Positions 32,133-42,241 of a stretch of 64,000 bases of DNA are shown piece by piece; position 1 is the first letter of the stretch; the number at the start of each line of letters is the position of its first letter. Location: the NCBI RefSeq assembly GCF_963576675.1, contig NC_088913.1, positions 20,038,001 through 20,102,000 of the forward strand, read 5' to 3'. The translations under genes were made by a program, and so were the position numbers. This stretch comes from Euphorbia lathyris (taxonomy: Eukaryota > Streptophyta > Magnoliopsida > Malpighiales > Euphorbiaceae). The notes under the pieces are model-generated. The model made no database searches. It was not told the origin of the DNA and saw only the letters and a list, made by a program, of their open reading frames with translations.

Positions 32133-34458
32133 ACAACAATGCAAGAATATAATAATTAAAAAAACGTAAAAATATATGATGAATCCAAAAATATAAATAA
32201 TAATTAGGATCACCAAATTGAGTTGAATAGTTTCACGAATCCTAAGTAAAATAAAATAATTTGAAGTCTGATTATATTAGTCCTATAGTCTTTATAGGTT
32301 TCCTCTAGGTAGGATATTATCATATAGGGTCCATAATCCATATACTAGTATCGACCCCAATACTACATGTGTTAGATGTATTTATTTATGGTGTTTAGAT
32401 ATGTTTCAGAACTCAATTATAACTATCCACTTTAAATCTCATCATTTACTTTAATAATATATGTTGTTTTGTTTTACACGTGCTTGCTCTCTATTTAGAG
32501 AAAGAATAGTCAAATGGTTCTGCGTGGTGTCTGCTTGCCCTTTGTTTGGAGAAAGAACAGTCAGATCGTTCTGTTTGCTATCGGCTTGCTCTCTATTTGA
32601 AAAAAGAACACTCAAACAGAAAATAAAAGGAATGGGAGATGAAGTCAAAATAAAGACCATCATTCTCAAGGAGTTGTCGTTGGAACTATCAAATTACATT
32701 TTCTATGTTTTTGTTTTGCCTAGAGAAATAAAACTTGTAGTAATCTATGTCCTTTTGTCTTATGCTACAGACTGTTCTATGCAACAATTGTTTTGTCTGC
32801 TTGTTCCAAATTGTTTGTCTTTTGTGCCAGACTGTTTTGTCTGTTTGTGTCAAACTGTTCTGTCTGTTTCGACAGACTGTTTTTAGCTGTTGATTTCCAT
32901 AGTTTTGTCTTTGCTTTAGTATTTTATTAGTTTTCTTGTGTATATAAACCCACACTTTGGACTGTTGTAATGATCATATTATTGTTAGAAAATTGTGAAT
33001 TTATGGAAATTCAATAAAGAGGGGAGGTCCATAAGACCAAACCTAAGCTTTCTTTCTTTTTTTCTTGTATTGCATAATGACAAAGAGTGAGTAGTCACTT
33101 TATAGGCTGAAGCCAGCCTTAGGCTGGTGGATGTAAGTGGTTTTTCTTCCATATTCTATGCAAGAGTATCTTTAGATGATTGTTAGATTGAGTGCTTAAT
33201 TCATTATAGGTCTAGCTAGCCTATACTTTAGTCAAATAATTGCGGAGGAGACTCGGATTAGGCGATGGAAAATACCATTCTAACACACATTATTTAAGGA
33301 TGGTGACACGATTAACTAATGTGCCAAGTGTTTTTAGTTTCAGAGTTAAAATGCTTTCTTGTTCTTAATGCATACGAGTCTTTGTGAACCCACGTTTTAA
33401 ACTAGTTTGCATGCTCTTAGAAGAATCTCTGGAACATGGGAGACCTGACCTTAGTGAGATTAGTGAAAATTACCTAGGATCAATGTACATGATATTGCTC
33501 AATAGGGGGAATCTGCTTGTTCACTAACCGTCTGGTTGTGCTTCCAGCCTATTCTCCTTTATCATGATTCACCATCAATTTATCTTGCATGTTTATTATT
33601 AGCTCTGATTTATTTAATGTTTTTATTAAGTTTAATTTTAATTATTCAAAATCCAACTTTAAGTCAACCAACTCTCTGTTCTAAGAATCTGGTTGTTCTA
33701 TAGAAACGTCCTTGACTTTTGCTTGTTCAAATCTCCGTGGAGACGATAATTTACTTACACTTTATTATTTGTACCTAGTGCGCTTGCTAGAGTCACCTTT
33801 TGGGGGACAACAATCATCTAATGAATCTATGCGAATCTTATAAAGAGTTTGAGACGAGAAGGTAATTTAAAAAAAGATCACAAATATTGACTGGAATAAA
33901 AATATCCTTAGGATACGTGCTCCCCATTTCAAAACAATATATAAAAATAAAGATAAGATATCAAAATAAGTTTAAGAATTTTAGAAAAGTATCAATTTAA
34001 ATTCCACATATAAAATAATATCAATATAAACTTAACGTTTATAAAAGAGTATCAATTTAGACATCGATAACGAATTGTGACACAATATTAATATTTCTCT
34101 ATAAAGTTCTGCCAATAATATATGGAGAGAGAAATCAAAACTTAATAAAACAATATGAATGATGTGTCAGTTAACAAGACTTAAATTGATACTCTTTTAT
34201 AAGAGTTAACTCTATATTTGTGCTATACTTTTCCAAAAACCCTAGTAGATTATCTCGTAATAGATCCATCAACCTCTTACTTAATACTTCTCAATGTACT
34301 TGTTACTTTTAAAACATAAACAATCTTTATCTAAATATATATGAAAAGTCAATTGCAATATTACATGTATAACCTCAATAATTTTGTTTATTAGAGCAAC
34401 ATAAAAATGGATAAATAGAAAGAAATGAAAGCAAGCCAAAAAAAAAAAAAAAAGGAAA
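32133..34458. other. Intergenic DNA with a probable degenerate LTR (about 32400-33860)
   Basis: Three imperfect ~65-bp tandem repeats of 'tgcttgctctctatttagag' style lie at 32480-32620 and a series of 'agactgttctgtctg' repeats at 32765-32885. A TATA box (TATATAAA, 32941-32948) is followed by AATAAA at 33012-33017, and the stretch to about 33810 resembles the U5 and leader of large Ty3/gypsy LTRs. The ends could be 32462 (tgttgt) and about 33812 (acaaca), but no matching target duplication supports this. The open frame at 32461-32886 is the repeat array and is not a credible gene. Confidence 0.4.
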
Positions 34459-36492
34459 TTAAGGAAAACATTGGATAATAGATTGAAGAGCAGAAATATG
34501 AGTAATAGAATGAGAGGAAAATCCAGCTTGGTGAATAACAAATTCCCATTCCTTAGAGGTTCTTTCTTTGCCTGTTTTGGTATGAGCCATTATCACCATG
34601 TCTAGAAGCAACCTTGCTATCTCTAGTTCGTCATCTGTTTTATTTTCACCAACTATTGCTTCAATAATTATCACTTTCCCTTTTTCTTTTGGAACTGCTT
34701 CTTTACACTTCTTCAGAATCGCTATACATTCTTCATCGTTCCAATCGTGCAGAACCCACTGCATCCACATTATAATTTAAAAAATAAGGTTCAAATTTGT
34801 TCCTAACATTTTAAAAAAAATATAGATTTAACATTAACGTAACAAATGATAGAATTTTGTTCTTAATTTATTAAATATTGGAGAGAGTACAAAGCCTTAT
34901 TTAAACTTTTAAATTAAGTGATTGGGTGGTTATCAAATAAGATTTTATTTCTCTTACAAAAAATGTAAGATTTTATTCCATAAAAAAATAAGGCTTTATA
35001 CTCTCTCTGGTATTTAATTTCTAGACTGATCCCGAGCTAAATTTTTGTTTTTGTGGTGTTTTATTTTCCTTTCCTATCCTACAAAAAAAAATGTTATTTA
35101 AGGTTTCCATCAACATCAATAAAAATTATTAAAATTATTAATATATTTAATGTTTCTTTCCTAAACCTCTATTTTTTAAGCAAATTTTTTCTTTCTTCTC
35201 AATTAGTATAGCTTAATTAGAATTGTTTACATTAATTACTAAATCTCTCCTTTATCATAAATAAAAACAAATTTAAAAAAACATTATCAAAAGTATATTG
35301 ATAATAAAAAAAACATATAAAAAGAACAAATCGAAAATCCTAAAACAACATCTATTAAAAGCCGAGAAAATATGACTTGTAAGTTTGAATCCATAGACTA
35401 AAATCTAGTGGATACTAACCATCAAATACATGTCTAAGTGGTCAAGGTATTGGATCCGAATTGTTTTAACCATTCAATCAAATTTCGAATGTAGAAGATT
35501 TAAATGCAAATATATTTGATGAGAGAGTTTTGCCTCCTAACTATAAGAGGTGTTTGGTTGCTGCTTTTTGTACTTCTTTCATTTGAAAAGTGAGAGTTTT
35601 AGTTGATTGGTCAGACATGTCATGTTTGCGTAGTTTTTTTATAATCTTTTTCTGTTTTTTGGAACAATAGACTTTTCAAACAGCGGAAAGCAAACCAACA
35701 GTAAAACAAATGGACTCTAATAAATAAATAAACAAAATGACTAACCATAACAGAAGCTGCATCAGCATTAGGAACATTCTGAAACATATCACCACCAACA
35801 TGAGTAACACCTTCAAATTCTGGATTAACCGATACAACATGAGGAAGATCAAAGTTAATTCCATTAATCCATGGAAATTCCTTAACCAATAAACTCACAA
35901 AAGTACCATTTCCACCACCAACATCTACCAAACTTCTCACTCCATCAAAAACCTCCGGACATTTTTGAATCACACTTTTCACAGCAAATCTCGCATTACT
36001 CGCCATTGCTTCATTAAACAACTGGCTATGACCAGGATTTTCTTCCCAATATTTCCACAAATCATCCCCGTGAGCCCCCTCAAACGCCCCCGTGCCATTC
36101 AGCAAGACGCGAGACCTGAGGAAATGCCACGGGGCTAACATCACCGGGCTACTTTCTAGCAAAAACAAAGGCTTTAAGGTGTTTTCTCCGGGGCCGAGTA
36201 GCATCCGCGAGAGGGGTGTTTGTTCATACCCTGTGGAACCATTAATGGAGGGTTTTTCTCTGAAGATCTTTTGATGAACTAAAAATCTCATTATGCGATG
36301 GAGGTAGGATGGATTGCAATTAAGGGTTGATGATAGATCGGAGAGTGGAATTGGGGATTTGTGATTTTCAATTGCGTCGGCGATTCCTAATTCAATTGCG
36401 CATTTTACAACAGCCATGTTTGTGAATCCAAATATGTATTTCCATTTTTCAACTTCTGCTTGGGCTTCTTCTTCTTTCTCTTCCTCTTTCAT
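34459..36492 (-). CDS. O-methyltransferase, class II COMT family (OMT2), two exons
   Basis: Paralogue of OMT1, 348 aa. Exon 1 is 36492-35746 (249 codons) and exon 2 is 34758-34459 (99 codons plus stop), with a phase-0 intron of 987 bp and the same splice sites (ATG|GTTAGT, ATGCAG|TGG). SAM motif LVDVGGGNGT is at 188-197, catalytic His is 253 in WVLHDWNDEE, and acidic residues are at 282 (E) and 319 (E). By hand count it differs from OMT1 at 26 of 249 residues in exon 1, only one of which is within the first 96, and at 20 of 99 in exon 2. Differences cluster in the substrate-facing middle (GTGAFEGAH against SASFKGAH; W149 against G149) and C-terminus, so the two may use different substrates. 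No stop, frameshift or splice defect; likely functional. Promoter TATA shared with OMT1. Confidence 0.9.
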
Positions 36493-36557
36493 TTTTCACT
36501 CTTTTTTTCCTTATTTGAATTCTATGAGTGGAAAAACTGTTGCACTCTTGTCCCCAT

Positions 36558-36564
36558 TATATAT
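36558..36564 (-). promoter_or_regulatory. TATA box of OMT2
   Basis: TATATAA on the minus strand 66 bp upstream of the ATG, in the same context as that of OMT1 (ccccattatatatc on the plus strand). Confidence 0.65.
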
Positions 36565-37407
36565 CATCTAGTTCTAGTCAACTATTTTGTACTTTATCTT
36601 ATTTCATATTATTTTCCCTATTTTAAAAAACATTTATGCTTTCTCATTATTAACGTTATTTTATCCGTCTGTTTTTTTAAGATTTGTAACTGTCTTATTA
36701 TTACGACGTAAACAAGGGAGACAGTAAATAACAGAGTAATATAATCATTTTGTACCCGACTTGATTATCCTGAAAGATAATATATGTTTGATTTAAAATC
36801 TAAATAAGTAGACAAAATGAACAAAAGGTTTACGATGACAAAAAAATTGAGATGTTATAATGTGTTTTTCAAAATTTGGGACTAAATTGTTTGTTAGGTA
36901 AAAATGTAGGGACTAATAAATTTACTTTTTTTTGTTAGTTTATTTTATTAGAAGAAAAACATTATATGAGTCTAATAATTCTAATTTTGGTAGATTGAGT
37001 GTTTGATCTTGAAAAAATCATCCTAAAGTCCTTGATCGTTGAATTTTGGTGTATTAAGTCCCTGATTTTTTATTTTTAATTATATTAAACCCTTAAATAA
37101 CATATATAATGAGAGTGTAATAAAAAAAAAACACTGTTAAAATCGATTGAGATTTTTTAGCCATTAATGAACTGATACGTATCATAGAGAAAGGGAAAAA
37201 CCTACACAAGCAATTCCTTCTTCCTTCTCCAACCATCCATGACATATTTCTTCTTCTTTAATAAAAAAACCCTAAAAAACTTTAGGGAACATGACACTCA
37301 CTAACCATCCTTTTGGTTCTGATTGATTTTGGATGCACATCGGTTTTCAATGCTTGTTATTATTAGATTAGTGTATTATATATTTATGGCTAAATTTGGA
37401 TGTTAAT
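36565..37407. other. OMT2 upstream region, no gene
   Basis: Non-coding host DNA between the OMT2 promoter and the non-autonomous LTR element. The original neighbour of 37407 is 57452, on the other side of 20 kb of nested retrotransposons. The 5 bases before 37408 (ttaat) are the target duplication. Confidence 0.6.
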
Positions 37408-37454
37408 TGAGATGGATTAGTCTCGGGACGTGTTAGTTTTAATCTTAAACTAAC
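37408..37454 (-). repeat. 3' LTR of the non-autonomous element, outer fragment
   Basis: The first 47 bp (tgagatggattagtctcggg onward) align with 56815 onward. The LTR resumes at 54540 after the gypsy element; ctaac at 37450-37454 is the gypsy target duplication. Confidence 0.88.
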
Positions 37455-39351
37455 TGTTAGCGATATTTGGCGAATATGCTAATTTTCAATCTTGTCACGT
37501 GTGGTTAGGGTGCGGGCGTGCCAGAGAAGATTACTTCTCAATTAAAATGGTTAAGTTTATGGAATTTGCGCGCCAAAACTTGAATTCTAAACGAAACGAC
37601 TGGCGAGGGACGCAATGATTGAAAAAGTCCCTCTTGAGTCTCTCGCGCCGTTATAGAAACTTTGCGAGATAAATTGTTTTTATTTAAGCTAAGCGTATAG
37701 ATTGAAGACGGGAAAAGTAAAGAAATTGAAGGTGCGAAATTAACACGAGATTTGGTGAAAAATCGGTATTTTATTGATGTAAATCAAGGTTTGAATACAT
37801 GTGTTTGAGGTAAGCATGAAATTGAAAATGAATTACAATTGAAGAACTTCTATACTAAACATATAGCTAGTTCAATTGAACTGGAAGAACAAATCAAATA
37901 CAAGGAATTGAAATGCAATTAAAATAAATTGGAATTCAACAACAAACTCGGAGCCACAATAGCTATCTCGGATTGATGTTGAATTTTGGTGTCGGTGCGA
38001 GGTCCTTGGAGATCTGCAACCGGTCGGGCCCGTACGGTATATGATCTTGGCAATGGCAAAACGTTGGTAGGCAAATGGGGCAGATTTAACCCTCAACTTC
38101 GGGAGGCTCGTTTGGATGCTTAAGAATACGGAATTGGACGAGTAAATAGGCTAAATTTAACTTCAGGAGGTCAGGAACAAACTTCTATAAGGGATCGAAG
38201 GCTAAAACAGATGCTAAGTAGATGAAATTGGGAGTTGAAAATAACTGGACGAATCTGGAAAATTCTGGAAACAGAATGTCTAAAAGGATTTGGGCTGGAC
38301 AGATCGGCTTGTAAATAGAGTTTCTGGGCACGGAATTGGGCAAATAAATATACTAGATTGAACTTCAAGACGTCAGGAACAACTTTGTCGAAGGGATTGA
38401 AAGCAAAAAATGAATTTAAATATACGCAATCGGGCTTTGAAAGTAATTGGACGAATCTGGAAAATCGATTTGAAAACAGAGCTCTAGCTAGGAATTGAGC
38501 AAATGAAAGACTTGGAATACTAAATTGAATTAGAAAAACTTGGAAAGAGGCTATTGGAACTTTAATTGGAGCTAAAGAAGAGCTAAAATAGGAATCGAAG
38601 CTAAGAAAAACGAAGAACGAAAGAAAGAACTTGAAGAACTAAGAACAAATGGACTTAAGAACTAAGAACTAGAACTAAGAACTAGAGAGCATTGGAAGGG
38701 ACCTTAGGAAGGGGTTTTGTTGTGTTGGATTGAGTGATTTTTTATGAAGGGGAGAGGGTCTATTTATAGTATTTTGGAGTGGCATTTTGGTAATTATTCA
38801 GTGGTATTTTGGCAATTATTCAGTGGCATTTTGGTAATTATTCACCAACTACCCCTTGAAATTCTCTCCCACTAACTTGCCACATCACCAACTAACTTAA
38901 CTTCTTCAACTCCCACTAACTGCTGTTGACTGCTTCCAACTGTTGCCGGAAGAGAGGATACGCCCCGCGTAATGTCAGTTACGCCCTGCGTATCAGGGCT
39001 TCTAAAGCTTGCGCGTTCTGTCGATGACGTTTACGCGTGGCGTATGGAAGGGTACGTCCCGCGTAAACGGGTCTCTGAAGTGGAACGTCTTCGGATGCGC
39101 GGTATACGCCCTGCGTATGGAAATGCACGCCCCGCGTAAACGTGCTCCTGATCCTGAAACGCCTTTGGATGTGTGGAGTACGCCCCGCGTATGAAGATGT
39201 ACGCCTCGCGTATTTGGGATGAATTTACGAATGTATTTATTATTTTTATTTTATCATTATTATTTTCTAGATACAATGAAAACTATATCCTAAAATTGAC
39301 AAACAAGCATTATATATATATAAAATAAAATTTATTTATTTTGGGCCAACA
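37455..39351 (-). repeat. 3' LTR of the Tat element
   Basis: 1897 bp, minus strand TGTTGGCCC...CGCTAACA. A TATA box (CTATAAATAG on the minus strand, plus 38760-38769) marks the promoter. Upstream of it (38961-39215) lies a cluster of TACGCCCCGCGTA-type palindromes. It is about 98% identical to the 5' LTR. Confidence 0.92.
38961..39215 (-). promoter_or_regulatory. U3 palindrome cluster (TACGCCCCGCGTA type), 3' LTR
   Basis: About nine copies of TACGC(C/G)CCGCGTA or close variants (tacgccctgcgta, tacgcgtggcgta, tacgcctcgcgta) with 20-40 bp spacing, about 200-450 bp upstream of the LTR TATA box. CpG-dense DNA in an AT-rich LTR. Possible enhancer or methylation-sensitive module; function unknown. 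Confidence 0.6.
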
Positions 39352-40022
39352 ATTGCCCCCTCTTTTGTGCATAAATGAATTAACAAAAATAAAATTTATG
39401 CATAAAAGAAGTTTTATTAAATATCTTTTTCTCTTCTTTTTTTTATTATCAAGATAATAGAGAGAGAATCCTCCAGGATTTTTAGAATTTGAATTGCCTA
39501 GGAACTCTCTCCATCTTAATCAATCTACAACTCTTCTTCCTCTTTTGTTATTTTTGTTTCTACCATTTTCTTTCCCCAAAGCTCAAGAAGCATTCGGAAT
39601 CAAGCTCTCAATCTTTTCAAACATGGGTATGCAAGCTATTTTCCTTCTATATTTTCTTTCTCTGTTTCTTTTGCTTTTGTATATGTAGAATTATATTCAT
39701 TGAAAAGATGATAAATTGAATTGAAATTTAATGTGAGAATTTTTAGAACTACCATGTGTGAATGGGATTGTATTGCTGAAATTTCGTGTGTGTCTGTCTC
39801 AGCTGCGTGTTCCTATTCTGACACCATTCGCGCTGATTCTCACTTAGGCATAACACTTGGCTTGCAGGAGGTAATTTTCAATGAACTTTGCAATTTCCTG
39901 ATCATGTGTTTGAAGGTAGCATCGATAGGCTTTAATTGATCGTGTTTATACTTCAATTTCAGGATAGTGTCTTTACTATTAGCCCTATTGCTGCGAATAA
40001 TTCCCCTTTGCCCCCATATCCC
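39352..40022 (+). other. Leader of the antisense gene
   Basis: Between the polypurine tract and the antisense ORF. It holds a C/T-rich stretch (39480-39600) like a plant 5' UTR, an ATGG|GTATGC that could be a splice donor at about 39623, and acceptor-like ttcaatttcag at about 39952-39962. A 5' intron is likely but cannot be fixed. Confidence 0.4.
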
Positions 40023-41246
40023 ATGAGCAGTTCTACCGAATTGGCCCTCCATAGAAAAACTTATCAATTCCCTGCAAGTAAGAAAGGGCTGATATTTCCT
40101 CGCTGTTACATTGGATGGAATGACCTTGTAGATCGCCTAGAGCCGAGATATGCGAGTGTTTGGAACCAAGTTGGCATTAGGGATTTTATTCGTCTGACCC
40201 GTCATGAAATTACTCCTTGTGTGAATGTATTGGAGGGGGTGCTAAATTATTGGTCGCCGGTGTGTAATTCGTTGATCCTTCCGCTGGGTCCCATGTCTAT
40301 CACCTTACGTGATGTAGTGGCTTTGACGGGGTTGCCTATTATCGGAGAGGAGGTCCCGAGTTGTGTTGAGACGAATGCGTTTCCTGAAGTGAAGGATATC
40401 TTATCCAAAGAGGCCGGGACGTATGTCCAAATGATCAGAAGGAAATTGGACAAGAGGGAATTGGATGATGAGGATCATGTGCATTTTCTGTGGATGATGC
40501 TTAGCAATTATATCTTTGAGCCGTTAGGCCTCAGGCCTACTGCAGAAATATTGATCATTGCTAAGGCTCTGGCTTCGGGCCGTCGTTTAGCTCTTGGCAC
40601 CATGTTGTTGGCCTCAACTTCCATCGCTTGGCTCTCACTGTTGAGGATAGGCAATTCATAAAACCTAAAGGTGGTTTGTGGCTGTTGCAGCTATGGCTTT
40701 TTATCTATTTTCCTCATTTGGCCACCGCATCGTCGATGGAGACTTCGGGGCATCTTGGCGTGGACCTTTGCTACAGTTCTTCGAGTTTGGCTGTCAGTGT
40801 AGTTGTGAGATTTCTTCGTACTTTGGTGCCATCTACTCATAACACGCTGTTTCTTTTTTGGGAAAAGAATAACTCGTGTCTACCATCTTGGGCTCGCTCT
40901 TATTTGTCTGCTGCCCCCCATGAAGGTGCTGAATGGTGGATGACGATATGTGCGACACGTCGGTTACACCATGGGGTGAACCGAAACAGAATCTCTCGCT
41001 CATCAAACCCTGGTTTGACCTTGTATGCACCATGTCTTTGGGCACGTCTGTTAGGCTTTTTCCAATCTATCCCAGGGCAACTCCCATTTCCTACCCCTTC
41101 TCAGCGGTGTGGGGCTAGTGATGAAGATATAGCGGCTGCGGTTCTGGATGCGGGATACGATCAGGGACCACTTCTGCTTGGATCGGATCAACCTTCGTTT
41201 GATGCTTGGTGGGAAACCATTTTCCAACATTGTATCCCACCTGTTG

Positions 41247-41330
41247 GTAAGTTCTTTTGTTTTATTTAGATATATATATATTTTTTTTATTTATATATCT
41301 TTGTTTTTATTTTTTTAATTTTTTTTTTAG
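41247..41330 (+). other. Intron 1 of the antisense PMD gene
   Basis: GTAAGT donor, T-rich tract, TTTTTTTTAG acceptor; 84 bp; phase 1; joining gives PPVDSSGSSGKD in frame. Confidence 0.75.
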
Positions 41331-41698
41331 ATTCAAGCGGTAGCTCAGGGAAAGACAACAATCCGACTCTCCTAGCCCCGAATGTGCTTGACATTAACGA
41401 CAAGGGAAAAGGAAAAGCAGTCATGATGGATGAGGGAGAGAGGGCGGCTGCTGCAGCAGGGCCTTCTGTGAGACAAAGGGAAGAAGAAGAGGACTCCGAC
41501 GAAGGCCTATACTTCGGTTTTGAGGATGAGACACTGGATCAACTGGGGGCACGTTGGAACTTGACGTCTTCGCTTGGCACCTTGTCCCTTGATGAGGACT
41601 CGACTGAGGTAGCTATGACTCCATTACAACTTCCGGCACGAACCCATCTTCCTTTTGCGTCTTCCCTGAACCGATTGGTTCTTGCACCATTGTCTCAG

Positions 41699-41787
41699 GT
41701 TTGTGTGATCTTGCTAATCTGTTATCTATGAGCTATGCTTGAGATGAATTGTCTAGATTGATTGATTGAATTGCTGAAATATGGCAG
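41699..41787 (+). other. Intron 2 of the antisense PMD gene
   Basis: GTTTGT donor after CAG, acceptor ATATGGCAG; 89 bp; phase 0; joining gives APLSQESALVRP in frame. Confidence 0.7.
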
Positions 41788-42241
41788 GAATCAGCTCTTG
41801 TGCGTCCTTTGTTGTTGGTCCCTGTCGGTCTTAAAGCTGATAATCCTTTTGCCGGCTTGGATTTTTCATTTTTGAAAGGACCGTCTACTGTTGCAGCTGA
41901 TTCATCCTTGCCTAATGATGACTCCTTGAGTGACGCTCGTGCCAATCTTAGTAAGCTCATTGCTTCTCCTCTTGATTCCTGGACTCCCACCCGTATTGAA
42001 AGGGCAATGATCGATTTTGATCTCATGATGGGTGCGTGCGCTCATCCTTTCAAAACTGAACCGTTGAAATCCGCCAAGAACCATGTGTTGTTTTGCTATC
42101 AGTCCTATGTTACTGAGAAAAACGTGGCAGCGGGCCTTGCAGCTCGGGTTAGATCAAACATGGCGGAGCTTGAGTCCTATAGCAAGAAATTTAATGCTTT
42201 GGTTGATGCTGAAGAAGTGGATAGGCAGCTGTTAGACGAGG

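Noticed and set aside
32461..32886. 141-aa ORF with Cys/Phe-rich repeats
   Set aside because: It consists of short tandem nucleotide repeats inside an LTR-like region with a TATA box downstream; it has no domain and the opposite strand is equally open.
32462..33812. Solo LTR with ends tgttgt...acaaca
   Set aside because: The terminal match is only six bases and the flanks atata and atcat do not form a target duplication; kept only as a probable degenerate LTR region.
39009..39276. Overlapping ORFs on both strands in the Tat LTR (also at 54197-54464)
   Set aside because: They are caused by the CpG palindrome cluster, which is open in both directions; there is no evidence of coding.
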